Source: Ariolimax columbianus
Lineage: Eukaryota; Mollusca; Gastropoda; Stylommatophora; Arionidae
Assembly: GCA_036924085.1 (NCBI GenBank)
Contig: JAVGWX010000019.1
Span: 8,822,361 to 8,886,360 of the forward strand
Direction: 5' to 3'
DNA length: 64,000 nt
Part shown: positions 36,151 to 47,277 of the stretch, piece by piece
Layout of the letters: every line of letters starts with the position of its first letter
Numbering within the stretch: the stretch's first letter is position 1
Program-made: the position numbers and the translations under genes
The notes under the pieces: model-generated
Database searches by the model: none
The model's input: the letters and a program-made list of their open reading frames with translations, nothing else
What the model was told of the DNA's origin: nothing

Positions 36151-36394
36151 TGTCCAACCCAAAATAAAAAATGAACGCACAACAGGACTCAATTTTTAGA
36201 TTGTACACTCTGTGAGAACGTGCGTCATTTCGTATCTAGGCTGCGCACACGTACAATTGTTTTCCCGAAGTCTGCCTAGTTGTATGGTCTTTCTCTGTCT
36301 CATACAGCGTCTACAAAAGTATGAGTACATTTGTTCTAGAGTTACAGTTATGAGCAAATACACGTAAAAACTGGCCTATAGTGACTATAAAAGG

Positions 36395-36745
36395 GAAGAA
36401 TTCGAGGTGACAATACAAGTTCATAAGATAATCAAAGTAAAGGATGCATTAGACTATAACATGTTGTTTTTTTTCAAAATGCAGCCGCCTACACGAACTA
36501 GAGAGCACAGCTTCAAATTGTTTAAAGAAAGATCATATTAGATAACACGAAATATATGTGGTGAGAGTACTAAATGCGTTGAATGCATTGCCATTGGAAA
36601 TAGAGAAGGATGGTTCAACTAGTCCATGCAAGAATAGATTGGAGGCGTATAGTTTTTTGATCAAGAACGTTAAGGAAACTGTTGTACACAGAATCATCAA
36701 AGTCTTCTAACCCAGAATTAAAACGTTTGTTAAGTTAGTCAACTC
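36395..36745 (+). mobile_element. CR1-like LINE 3' end, third copy
   Basis: It matches 1905-2260: TTCGAGGTGACAATACAAGT, GTGGTGAGAGTACTAAATGC, AAGAATAGATTGGAGGCGTA, and the closing TCTTCTAACCCAGAATTAAAA. More diverged than the other copies. Confidence 0.75.
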
Positions 36746-36874
36746 CTTTCTTTCTCACAACATCCACACATGATCGTGTACACATATTGTCCTTGCCATA
36801 ACTCAAACACATGTCTGCATACTTTTACAATTTGTCAATTTATGCCTACCTTTTACTAACAGGTTTACTTACTT

Positions 36875-36995
36875 TATATATATATATATACATATGTGTG
36901 TATGTGTGTGTGTGTGTGTGTGTATGTCTGTATGTGTGCGTGCGTGAGTGCGTATGTGCGTGCGTGCGTGCCTGTGTTTGTGTGTGTGTTTTGTG
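36875..36995. repeat. TA and TG microsatellite
   Basis: (TA)n followed by (TG)n and GTGCGTGCG-type units. Confidence 0.97.
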
Positions 36996-37645
36996 TCTGT
37001 CTCTTATAATTTCTATACATGTGAATGTATTTTGATAGTTACTGTTGTTATCCCGCAGTATTTAATTAAGTATATGTAATTGTAAAGCGTGTGCATGCCT
37101 CTCATACCATCTAATCAAGTCAAACTATTTGCTAACACTTCTCTATGTCGCTCATGTCTTCATCCAGACAACTTGCTACTGGTAACTTCTAATCGTCTTT
37201 CACCGTTTTTTCTGCCTAGGTGTTGATAATCTCTTTCTGTAGCCATTATCTAACATTTGTAACCCTTCTTTCTGTGTAAGGCTTTAATCACCGTAGGCAA
37301 ATGTTATTTCAATCTGTTACTCAGGTCACAAAATGTCGACCACCGACAAGCACATGTGATAATTATCGCCGTTTTTTTCACGGATCTGTTTCTTATTTCA
37401 CTTGATTTGATTGAAGTGGAAATTTTAAAAATGGTTACTATGTTCGTGTATTCTTACTTTGACATACTGGCTTCTTTATCATCATTGTTGATCCTCCATT
37501 CACGTAGTTAGTATTGTACATACATTAGTGAATTTGTTCTTTATGGTTTTAATCTGCTTCATCTCTTTTTGGCGTGCGTGAACTTTTTTATAACCGTACT
37601 CTTTTTATATTCTACGGCTCTATACATGTTTTAGGAAGCTTACTC
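36996..37645. other. Unassigned sequence
   Basis: No feature recognised. Confidence 0.4.
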
Positions 37646-37652
37646 TTCAAGC

Positions 37653-37895
37653 AGGGAGCCACGTAGCCCAGTGGTTGGTGAGCTGGCTTCTGATCTGAGT
37701 GGTCTTGGGTTCAGTTCCCTGTTGAGGCGGAAATGTTTTTTCAGTCCTCAACGGCACCCGGGTCGACCCAGCCTTAAATGGGTACCGAGCAGTCGGGAAA
37801 GTAAAAGCGGCGAGGGAAAAGAGATGGCCACCGCCCTCATAATAACGAGCCTTTGAAATGTGAGATCGCGAACATCTCACATCCGTACGGCAGTA
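37653..37895 (+). mobile_element. SINE family D, copy 1
   Basis: A tRNA-like head, GGGAGCCACGTAGCCCAGTG (A-box region) and TGGGTTCAGTTCCC (B-box region), 50 bp apart. The body has CCCGGGTCGACCCAGCCTTA and AATGGGTACCG. The tail has TGAAATGTGAGATCGCGAAC. Other copies are at 40893-41155 (+) and 57240-57400 (-). Confidence 0.9.
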
Positions 37896-37904
37896 ATTAC
37901 TTTA

Positions 37905-38098
37905 CTTCGGGGGGGTCTCTGTGGCGAAGTGGTCAAGCCGTTTGCCTCGTGTTCATCGCTGGAGCTACGGAGTTCGTGCTTTGTGCGATACTCTTGACAG
38001 ATGGGATACCCATCTGTCGAGAGAGACCGAGCTAAAATGGGGAAAAAAAACCAAGGCAATGAAGTCGAGCCACTTTACCGTTTACTTTTACCCTTCAA
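37905..38098 (+). mobile_element. SINE family E (tRNA-derived)
   Basis: It begins GGGGTCTCTGTGGCGAAGTG, with A-box-like TGGCGAAGTGG. The B-box region is degraded (GGAGTTCGTGCTTT). The tail is A-rich (GGGGAAAAAAAACCAAGG). It lies directly behind SINE family D. Confidence 0.7.
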
Positions 38099-38605
38099 TC
38101 TGGAAAATCTTTATGCGTATGCTTGAACTTGTCCATCACTAAATATATCTGGTATTTTATATCAAAGTGTGTTTACGATGCATTTGTCGAGAAAGATGCA
38201 TGGCATTCAACTTGCGATTGGCATAAAGAGACTAATGTAACTACTCATAGTTTCGATAGCATCGTCAACAGTTGCATAGATAAAATACAAGGTTCACATT
38301 GTTGAGCACCTTGTAGATCATTGTGATGTGATTCTCAATTGTCCGTGAATCATCTGCGCACGAGCTATAGCTATTATTAACCAGTGACTTGAGCTTGAGT
38401 CCACCAAGACAGAGATCAGGAAGACAATCAGATCGATGTCCAAAGCCAAGGCTCCCGATTCTGATTCCATCACGCCAGAGATCTGCCAAGTAGACGGACC
38501 TATACGTCAACAGGAACAGACTACAATATTTCGATGTATTTGGGAAGTGGAGATAGCTCCACGGAAGATTAAAAATGCCACAAGTGAATACATGTACAAG
38601 TAAAA

Positions 38606-38800
38606 ACCGGGGAGGCTGCGTGGCTTAGGGGTAAAACTCGCTCGGTTTTCACAATCCCAACGTTACGGGTTCGATTCCCACTTTCGTCCAGTTTGGCACA
38701 CTCAAATTTTTTCTCGATCAAACGCTCCTCCCCGTACGGAAAGTAATGGCAACCTACCGTACTGCGCACTTGCCAAGAAACTTATAACAGCCAAATAGGT
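38606..38800 (+). mobile_element. SINE family F inserted in the LINE
   Basis: Head GGGGAGGCTGCGTGGCTTAG (A box) and ACGGGTTCGATTCCCAC (a nearly perfect B box), 40 bp apart, as in a tRNA. LINE coding sequence stops at the left edge (YMYK) and resumes to the right. A repeated GTAAAA on both sides (38599 and about 38826) could be the target-site duplication, but it is short. Confidence 0.85.
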
Positions 38801-39735
38801 GCCGGTTGTAATAACATACGTTCTGTAAAAGGACATGCGACTTACTTACTATGGTAAAAACGAAATTGTCAATCCTGCAACAACCACACGGGTCTCTCTG
38901 CTGTCAATGGTAGCCCAAGTCCTGCTCAAGCTCCTAAATGGTCACCTTTGGCACGTTTTACTCACTGATAGTCACTGTGGTTTTCGTCAGGTTTGTGGGA
39001 CGGTTGACATGAAATATCAAGCACGTCCACTGCAAGATAAATGTTCAGAACAGAAATGTGACGTGTACACAGTTTTTGTCGATCTAACCAAAACCTTTGA
39101 CACGTCCACAGGGATTAACACTGGTAAATCATGGAGACGTTTGGATGCCACTTTAGATTCATTGCGGTTGTTCGTAATTGCATGATGCATGATGATTCAT
39201 GAATTGCTCGAGGGAGAATTGTAAATAGCCGTAAAAGTCCTCACAGGTGCCAAACAGAGCTGTGTGTTTCCACTGACACTCTTTATCATGATCTTTGCAG
39301 CAATGCTGACTGATGATGTACATGGCGCTCCTACTGGTATCCATTTCAGGCATACGGCGCAGGGTCAGCTGTTCGTGCTGGGGCGCCTGAAATCCGACAC
39401 CAATGTGCGTGAGGCGAACGATTGCGCAGTCAACACTTGCTCAGAAAAAGATATGCAGTCCACCATGACAGAGTGTATGGCGGCATGCAGTAACTTTGGT
39501 CTCGCGATCAACTCTAGCAAAAACCGAGGTACTCTTCCAGCCTTCTTCTGGAAGGCCGTATATCGAACCTAACATTACTGTACAGAACCAACGTCTCCAG
39601 ACGGTCCCTAGCTTCACCTATCCAGACAGTAACCTCACTAGAGAGGCCAATATCGACTGTGAGGTCAATAACAGTATTGATAAGGCGAGCTCTGTGTTTG
39701 TAAGGCGCCAAGCAAACGTCTAGAACAGACAGACC

Positions 39736-39930
39736 ATCAATGTTATCACCAAGATAAAAGAGTATCGTGCAGCGATGTTATCACAAAGATAAAAGAGTAT
39801 CGGTCAGCGATGTTATCACAAAGATAAAAGAGTATCGTGCAGCGATGTTATCACCAAGATACAAGAGTATCGTGCAGCGATGTTATCACCAAGATAAAAG
39901 TGTATCGTGCAGCGATGTTATCCACTCTGC
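39736..39930. repeat. 35-bp minisatellite in a LINE motif
   Basis: Five units: ATGTTATCACCAAGATAAAA, GAGTATCGTGCAGCG, period 35. The first unit is in frame with the LINE and reads VITKIKEYRAAML, the conserved TKxKVYRAVVL motif after the RT domain. The period does not keep frame. Confidence 0.9.
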
Positions 39931-39965
39931 TGCATTCCTGTGATATATGAAAAGTGTAAAGAAGA

Positions 39966-40420
39966 CATGCCAGACTTCTCAATAGATTTCATTTGAGCTA
40001 TCTGCGTAGTCTGCTCAGGATCAGGTGGCAGGACAACTATTATTATTATTATTAGATAAATTACTTAGCCATTTCATGTATTTTACGTTCTGTCTTCAGG
40101 GAAGTTAGTTAGAACTGTTCATAAAAGATCTGATTATTTTCAAACATTGTACTGCCTGCCGTAGGCAGGCATAGTTCAAGTACTTGTCTATTTATTTAGG
40201 TGAAAGTACCTATTGCATTTTCCACGTTGACTATCGATACGCACGTGTATGATACCTTGCTCACCATTCTTTATGATTGACATATACACAAAGATGAATT
40301 TTAATTACAACGATTTATTTTTGAAATATACATATATACACGAACAATAACGTTTTCATTGAGCTGTATGCCTAAACTGTCTAGACAAACATATTTATAG
40401 CTGTCCATCACAAGCGATGA
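39966..40420. other. Unassigned, with ATT run and a short palindrome
   Basis: (ATT)n lies at 40036-40051, and TGCCTGCCGTAGGCAGGCA at 40152-40170 is a perfect 8-bp stem with a 3-base loop. No gene. Confidence 0.5.
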
Positions 40421-40424
40421 TGAC

Positions 40425-40885
40425 AACAGCAGTCAGACATGTTGTGTTGCATCTCACAGGTGAGACAGGAAGTGACTGTATATTTCAATTCCCATACGGA
40501 ATCCCCTTCCACATATGTAGCATTTAAGGTTAGAATTGGACATGTGAGTGTCAGTTGTTTTATCTTTTCGCAAAGTGTCTTTTTTCTGTGCTTCATAGGC
40601 CCGGCGTGTCTCCTCGTGGTAGGTGCCTCTGATGATGGTTCTTCGCCATGACTTGCGGTTCTGTGCGAGGCCTTCCCGTGAGTTTGCATCCATATTAAAG
40701 TATATCAGAGATATTTAAAGGAAATCTTTGAAGCGCTTTTTTTGACCACCGACCAGACGCAGGTCCTCTTTCAGCTCGATTTTCATTAGTTGTTTGAGGA
40801 AGCGGTTTTCTGACATATTTACGACGTGGCCGCACCAACCAAATATGGGTCTTCTGTAACAGTGTGTAGATGCTAGGTATTTTTG
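40425..40885 (-). mobile_element. L2-like LINE 3' end with zinc finger, minus strand
   Basis: The minus strand reads IPSIYTLLQKTHIWLV, a shifted GHVV region, KKALQRFP, and then DANSREGLAQNRKSWRRTII (40690-40630). It closes with a finger in C-x2-C-x12-H-x3-H spacing (CYICGRGFRMGIEIYSHFL then SH, 40460-40522). This is the typical C-terminus of the same LINE family whose RT lies at 38.3-39.9 kb, in opposite orientation, so it is a separate insertion. Confidence 0.85.
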
Positions 40886-40892
40886 CCTTTAA

Positions 40893-41155
40893 AAGGGAGC
40901 CACGTAGCGCAGTGGTTATCGCATTGGCGTCGCATCTGAGTTGTCCTGGGTTCATTTCCCAGTTGAGGCAGTAATGTTTTTTCAGACCGCAATGGCTCCC
41001 GGGTCGACCCAGCCTTAAATGGGTACCGGTACAGTCCAAGAAGTAAAAGCGGTAAGGGAGAGGAGATGGCTACCACCCGCATATAGCCGAGCCTTTGAAA
41101 TGTGAGATCGCTAACACCTGTGTGAGTGAAGGCAGTAATGCTATGGGTTACTTTT
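40893..41155 (+). mobile_element. SINE family D, copy 2
   Basis: Head GGGAGCCACGTAGCGCAGTG, B-box region TGGGTTCATTTCCC, body CCCGGGTCGACCCAGCCTTA, tail TGAAATGTGAGATCGCTAAC. Very similar to copy 1 across the whole length. Confidence 0.92.
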
Positions 41156-41159
41156 AAAG

Positions 41160-41490
41160 GATCTCGGTGTATGCTGCCACTGTATTTTGGAGAATCTACA
41201 GAGGCAGATTTGTTTGAAAGGGGTTTATTTTCCTAGCATGTGTACTATACACATCCCACGTATCACTGACATGCAGAAGGGTGAGGACCACTGCGGCTAG
41301 AAGTCATATTACGAAAACTTCGTCCATTGTATTTCATGTCCAGTGTATTTGTAAATACGTTTAGATGATCTTACACGTTTATGTGCATATGATGTTTTTG
41401 TCCGTCTCTCACAACTTCCACAAACTGTAATGTACATTCATTTGGCACTATAGTTTTTAATATTGAATTGACAAACTTTACTTCACTTAG
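41160..41490. other. Unassigned sequence
   Basis: No feature recognised. Confidence 0.4.
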
Positions 41491-41494
41491 CAAT

Positions 41495-42510
41495 TTTGTA
41501 TTTATTGCAGCAAGCAGTAATTCACTTAATGCAAACAAATCACTCATTTATTTAATGCTGCAAGTCACCAATTCACTTAATGCAGCAAGCACTATTTCAT
41601 TTAATGCTGCAAGCACTAATTCACTTAATGCAGCAAGCACTATTTCATTTAATGCTGCAAGCCACCAATTCACTTAATGCAGCAAGCACTATTTCATTTA
41701 ATGCTGCAAGCACTAATTCACTTAATGCAGCAAGCACTATTTCATTTAATGCTGCAAGCCACCAATTCACTTAATGCAGCAAGCACTATTTCATTTAATG
41801 CTGCAAGCACTAATTCACTTAATGCAGCAAGCACTATTTCATTTAATGCTGCAAGCCACCAATTCACTTAATGCAGCAAGCACTAATTCATTTAATGCTG
41901 CAAGCCACCAATTCACTTAATGCAGCAAGCACTATTTCATTTAATGCTGCAAGCCACCAATTCACTTAATGCAGCAAGACCTATTTCATTTAATGCTGCA
42001 AGCCACCACTTAACTGAATGCAGCAATCATTAAGTTATTTAATGTAGAACGCACTAATTCACGCAATGCAGCAAGCACTAATTCATTTAATGTAGCAGGC
42101 ACTAATTCACGTAATGCAGCTGACCACCAATTCATAAATGCAGCAACCCGCTAATTCATTAATGCAGCAAGTCACCAATTCATTTAATGCAGCAAGAACT
42201 AATTTATTTAATGCAGCAAGCCACCAATTCATTTAATGCTGCCAGCCACCAATTTGTTTAATGCAGCAAGCCACCAATTCATTTAAGGCAGCAAGCCACC
42301 AATTCACTAAATGAAGTAAGCACCAATTCAATTAATGCAGTACGCACTGATTCACTTATTACAGCAAGCCACCAATTTACTTAATGGAACACGCACTAAT
42401 TCATGTAATGCAGTACATACCAATTTACTAAAGGCAGAACGCACTAGTCTACGGATTACAGCACATATTAATTCACTTAATGCAGCAAGTACTATTTCGT
42501 TTAACGCAGC
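41495..42510. repeat. 24-bp minisatellite with 97-bp higher-order unit
   Basis: The monomer is TTCACTTAATGCAGCAAGCA plus CTAA. Alternate monomers carry TTCATTTAATGCTGCAAGC. In 41560-41870 four monomers form a 97-bp unit that repeats about three times nearly perfectly. Copies degrade to the right, up to about 42510. Confidence 0.95.
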
Positions 42511-42534
42511 ATGCGTCCACATGTCAGGAAACAT

Positions 42535-43165
42535 AAAGAAAAGTAAAGATATATATATATAAATCAGATGTGATGTAAGTGGTGATACAAAGAACATAAG
42601 ATCTTTATAAAATAGCGTATGCAAACAATTCATGCTTAGATAAAAGGGTATATGGAAATGGAACAGAACAAGAGCAACGGAAATAAATAGAGAACTGAAT
42701 CAGACAGCGGCAAAGAGACACAGATGAAAGATATAATAACAGAAAAAAGACAGGGCAATACAGAATAGACGGTTAGGCAGAAAAGAAAGTGCGACTCGGA
42801 CGTCACAGCACGTCATCCAAACTAGCATTTGTAATTAGATTCTATTTTTTTCTATTCATGCATTTAGTGCAAAGTTTGGAATATGTATATAGCACTTGTA
42901 ACGCCACGACAGAATTCAGCAAATCAGCTCAGAAATATGTTTGGGTCATAAACAATAGATCAATAGAGAAGGACTGCAGGAACCTAGGCAGCTGTGCTTT
43001 CATACTTAGAAACGATTTGAATTACGTTTAAGCGGATTTGCAAACCACCTCAACTCTCACCCCACACTTCCCAACGAATTTTTTCATATCTGGTTCATAT
43101 CAATATAATATTACACAAACTGACCAGTTTAATGCGGAATGATGTCGCAAGCACTCACGGCCCTT
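42535..43165. other. Upstream region of the candidate gene
   Basis: No repeat family recognised in the 600 bases before the TATA box. Proximal regulatory sites would be expected here, but I cannot name any with confidence. Confidence 0.35.
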
Positions 43166-43173
43166 TAAATCAG

Positions 43174-43180
43174 TATATAA
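43174..43180 (+). promoter_or_regulatory. TATA box of the candidate secreted-protein gene
   Basis: TATATAA followed by GGAGCCC, a good TATA-box context. About 30 bases downstream (near 43204) a start of transcription would give a short leader of about 40 bases ending at a consensus donor. Position and spacing are the evidence; no transcript is available here. Confidence 0.55.
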
Positions 43181-43203
43181 GGAGCCCGTTTGACATTCTG
43201 ATC

Positions 43204-43243
43204 AAGCGACCAAGATCGAGCAACCTTCAACGGCACTAACTTG
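43204..43243 (+). other. Predicted 5' untranslated exon 1
   Basis: The start is inferred from TATA spacing. The end is a strong donor, TTG|GTAAGTC, with GT at 43244-43245. The segment has no ATG. The next acceptor that leads to a start codon is 8.5 kb away at 51723 or 51743. A short non-coding first exon followed by a signal-peptide exon is a common layout of invertebrate secreted-peptide genes. Confidence 0.5.
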
Positions 43244-43364
43244 GTAAGTCTATGTGTTCTTGCTGTTGGGTAGCCATTTTCGTTAATAGTTATTTTCCAT
43301 CCATTACAACTTCATTCCATTTAAATGTGTACCTACTTTCCGTTTACATTGCTTGTCATAGGGT

Positions 43365-43735
43365 AGAGTCTAGTATAGTGTCATGTCATACGGTAGAGGT
43401 CCAGTGTAGCACTATGTCATACTGTAGAGGTCCAGTGTAGCACTATGACACAAGGTAGAGGTCTAGTGTAGAACCATGACATACGGTAGAGGTCCAGTGT
43501 AGCACCATGCCATACTGTAGAGGTCTAGTGTAGCACTATGTCATACAGTAGAGGTCCAGTGTAGCACTATGACATACGGTAGAGGTCCAGTGTAACACCA
43601 TGTCATACTGTAGAGGTCTAGTGTAGCACTATGTCATACAGTAGAGGTCCAGTGTAGCACCATGCCATACAGTAGAGGTCCAGTGTAGCACCATGTCTTA
43701 CGGTAGAGGTCTAGTGTAGCACCATGCCATACGGT
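43365..43735. repeat. 31-bp tandem repeat in intron 1
   Basis: About 12 copies of GTAGAGGTCCAGTGTAGCAC plus TATGTCATACT, period 31, 120 bases after the exon 1 donor. Confidence 0.95.
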
Positions 43736-43739
43736 GAAA

Positions 43740-44245
43740 GTATATGTATATATAATTCGCTTACTTGTATGAACGAAAGGACAGAGAGAAATTTAGCGAG
43801 CCATACTATGCCAATAGAAAATCTTTGCCCCACCCCCGCCTACCTCCACCTCCACCCCCCCCCCCTCCCCAAATTAGGACTAGTAAAACCAAATCTCTAT
43901 CACTTCATCCCAAACAACATTTCATAGTTTGACTCTACATTTTGCTAAGTTTCCAACTTTATACTTATTTGCACTCTCATATTTACCTGAGTCGAGACTT
44001 ATTCAAGAGTTGTTTCTTAGATCTTTTTACAGTTTAGTTCAAGTGTCATCTAGCATCGAAGGTCGAATGCAATGAATCCCGATCATCCACTGTCTCTTGC
44101 AGTGTTGATGCAATCTTCCAGGCTTTTCAATGTGCTTTTCTCGTTTCATTCATCTCAAATTGTTCTTAGTCTTTCTTATTTGTTCTCTTCGTATCTTCAT
44201 TTCTAACGCTTAAATCCTCTTCTCCAATATTTGATTCACCTTTTA
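43740..44245. other. Unassigned intronic sequence
   Basis: It contains a C-rich run (43850-43868). Nothing else recognised. Confidence 0.4.
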
Positions 44246-44249
44246 GGTT

Positions 44250-44572
44250 TTTAAAGGTAAAGGTATAGTGGTTCCCATGGCAACAACTCTCGTCGGAGAT
44301 CAAGATAACGCTTCATGAACTAAGCCGCAGCCTATATGACATATCGCCTTCCTTGTTGTTTATACCCTCCCCAACTCATAGGTCATGTGCTTATTTACAA
44401 CTGGGTCGACTTACAGCTGGGTTGACTGGAAAAACGGTTGTACCAGTAACGAGCAACGACCGGATTGTGTTCTGTCCGTCCGTGATTTCGAACCCAGACG
44501 CGCTGTAATCCCAGTATTAGCAAGCCTGCTCACTGTCGACTTGGCTACACGCTCCATGTTTCTACACCATAC
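44250..44572 (-). mobile_element. Probable tRNA-derived SINE, minus strand
   Basis: On the minus strand, TGTAGCCAAGTCGACAGTGA is followed by TGGGTTCGAAATCACGG (B-box-like) at tRNA-like spacing. The other end has TGCCATGGGAACCACTATAC and CTTTACCTTTAAAA, a plausible 3' tail. Only one copy in the window. Confidence 0.5.
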
Positions 44573-44804
44573 AATAAGAACGAATATACAAAACATTTGA
44601 TTGCTCTCATTTGTTATGTGTGAGTTACTTGTTTGGATGTCAGTGTTGGAGATAACAGATTTGGCTTTCCCTATTCTTTTCCATTTAACATGGCAGTTGA
44701 TGAATTTAAGCGAGCCATCAGAAAACGAAAGATATTCAAGACAGCTGGTGATGCAAAATTACTGGTAAAATGTTAACAGCGGCAGACGATGCTACATGTG
44801 AGTG

Positions 44805-44880
44805 TACGGCTATTCTAACACGGCTACTCTCACACGGCTACTCTAACACGGCTTCTCTAACACGGCTACTCTCTGTCGTA
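44805..44880. repeat. 15-bp tandem repeat
   Basis: About five copies of CTAACACGGCTACTC. Confidence 0.9.
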
Positions 44881-44949
44881 AATAAAATATAGAGATAAGA
44901 ACAACCGCATCTACAATGGAAAGTTTACACTGTTGTAAAAATACCGTGG

Positions 44950-46085
44950 CATAACACTTCTGTCTTTGCTTGGAAAAGTATTTTGAAGTATGATAATGGA
45001 TAGACTGGTAGAAAGGATGGACGAAAAGATCATTCAAGAAATTGCAGGTTTAAGATCGAAGAAATCATGCACCGACCACATTTTCACTCACAGAACAATT
45101 ATTGGAGAATCTGTGAAAAAGCCTTCTCACTTATCAACTTTATTAAAGTTCAGAAAGAGCAGTTGACAGTTCACGTTGACAATCCATGGTCTACTTTAGA
45201 TAGGCTGCGTGACTCACCAGGAAAAAAAATTGAAACTACACATTCCACAGCGGACTAAATAACGGAACTCATATTGTGCGAAGATTTATAATCAACTCAT
45301 GCTTCACAAAGAGAAATAAAACAAGTTCACCGTACAAATCACTGTTGAGAATGATAATTTCACAGAATTCTGTCCTGAAACCAACTGTATGTCCATCTTG
45401 ACAGATGATGTGGCTCTACTAAGTCCAACCTTTGAGGAAGCTCAGGAAAAGATAAATCTATTATGCCACCTAACAGAACAGATAGCCCAAGTAAATGTCT
45501 CACAAGCAAGTCATGCGTTTTGCACACAAAAAAGCTGCTGATATAAAACTGAATGGAGACATATTACAGAAGGTTGAAAGTTTCATCTATTTGAGAAGTA
45601 AAGTGGCACAAAATGAAGATACAACAAAAGTAATTGTCACTCGAATTGATTTGGCCACATGAGCCTTTAATCAACTAACAAACATTTAAAAATCAAATCC
45701 AATGAACAAACAAACACAACTCGTCATGTTTATCTCTGACGTAACATCAGTGCCAACAAATGGATGCAAAAGCTGGAAAACGACAAAAACACTAGAAAAT
45801 CAAGCGAATTTATTATTTAAATAAATGTCTTAGAAAACTATTAAACATTGGATGGGAAGAATTTCAGACTAACAAGTTAAAAGAATAACACACCAACCTG
45901 CAATATATGTCTACAATCAAAAGGAAAATACGGTTAACATACATCAAGCATGCGCTGAAAAAGAACGACAACATATCCTCATTAAAGACAGCTATGTGAG
46001 CAAAAAGAGAGCAAGGCAAAAAGAGAGTCTGCAAAAACAGATCATCCGAGAGTGTACAACTATGAGTCTAAACAATATTCATGAA
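44950..46085 (+). mobile_element. LINE RT fragment in intron 1
   Basis: The + strand reads RMDEKIIQEIAGLRSKKSCT (45015-45070) then DHIFTHRTIIGESVK, which fits the RT block EQAGFRRGRSCTEQIFTLRxIIEQ. Further on is ILTDDVALLSPTFEEAQEKI (45400-45455), where LTDD replaces the catalytic YADD. The C-terminal part is scrambled by stops. Sense orientation relative to the candidate gene. Confidence 0.85.
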
Positions 46086-46425
46086 CTGATAAAGTAGCTT
46101 CTTGTCTTTTGCGCCGTGTTTGGTGTTCAAAGATTATCGATATATTCTCTTCCTGATTTCTTTTTCGTATCTTCTATCCTCAGTTATTATATTTCCATGA
46201 CAGGAGAATCTTTAGGTTTTCTCCGTGGCTGACCGTCTATTTTCATCTGTGAAGTAACTTTCTATTTTATGGTGTTAATTATTATAGTTTTCTTTGTATC
46301 AATGTTAATGTCCAATCTACGAACGAGTATAATCATGGGTTTTGTTCTTTATTTGAAACACCAAGTCTAGAACTGTGTCACCGGCATGCCTGGTATGATT
46401 TATTCACACAACTCTAATAATGAGC
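46086..46425. other. Unassigned intronic sequence
   Basis: No feature recognised. Confidence 0.4.
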
Positions 46426-46429
46426 CCTG

Positions 46430-46990
46430 ATATTTAATCTATATGTTTACAATGGTGTTCTATGTAAATGTTAAACAAACATGGGAACAGTACGAATCAT
46501 CTAAATGCTAAACAAATATGGGAACAGTACGAATCATCTAAATGTTAAACAAACATGGGAACAGTACGAATCTTTATGTAAATGTTAAAAAAACATGGGA
46601 ACAGTACGAATCTATATGTAAATGTTAAAAAAACATGGGAACAGTACGAATCTTTATGTAAATGTTAAAAAAACATGGGAACAGTAGGAATCTTTATGTA
46701 AATGTTAAAAAAACATGGGAACAGTACGAATCTTTATGTAAATGTTAAAAAAACATGGGAACAGTAGGAATCTTTATGTAAATGTTAAAAAAAACATGGG
46801 AACAGTACGAATCTTTATGTAAATGTTAAAAAAAACATGGGAACAGTATGAATCTTTATGTAAAGGTTAAAAAAACATGGGAACAGTACGAATCTATATG
46901 TAAATGTTAAAAAAAAACATGGGAACAGTACGAATCTTTATGTAAATGTTAAAAAAACATGGGAACAGTACGAATCTTTATCGTATTCCT
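46430..46990. repeat. 40-bp tandem repeat
   Basis: About 14 copies of AACATGGGAACAGTACGAAT, CTTTATGTAAATGTTAAAAA. Length differences come from the A run. Confidence 0.95.
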
Positions 46991-47277
46991 TATTTTAGAA
47001 CTTGACATGGTGAGTAAGGTTTGCCAAAACTTACAGTGATGGTTCTCTCACAGTACACGTTACCCAATACGCATGCCTTCTCCATCCATGATTATGTTTT
47101 CAAGACCTGTAATTAGTTTCTCATGATGGACTCTTTCAATCATCATTGTGTATTCTGCAAAGGGCATATAAAAACAACTCAGGTTCAAACCCTTAAACGA
47201 GCTGCGAATTTGATTTTAAACAACAATTCTGATAGTTTTCTGGAAATGAAACAAGAAGGCCAGATCGTTGAATCTTG

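Larger units (their letters stand above)
38300..39965 (+). mobile_element. L2-like LINE RT, interrupted by a SINE
   Basis: Left part: SKAKAPDSDSITPEICQVDG (38434-38493) and WEVEIAPRKIKNAT (38545-38580). After the SINE at 38606-38800 it resumes with NPATTTRVSLLSMVAQVLLK (38871-38930), CGFRQVCGTVDMKYQA and VYTVFVDLTKTFDT (39060-39105). Next come NDCAVNTCSEKDMQSTMTEC (39418-39475), PYIEPNITVQNQRLQTVPSF and VITKIKEYRAAML. The catalytic box is lost (reads EANDCAV). Broken by stops. Same family as 27365-28790. Confidence 0.9.

Noticed and set aside
38606..38700. Functional tRNA gene
   Set aside because: A and B boxes are good, but no consistent acceptor or anticodon stem can be drawn and a long body follows, so it is a SINE. 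The same applies to 20095-20165, 37653-37730 and 40893-40970.
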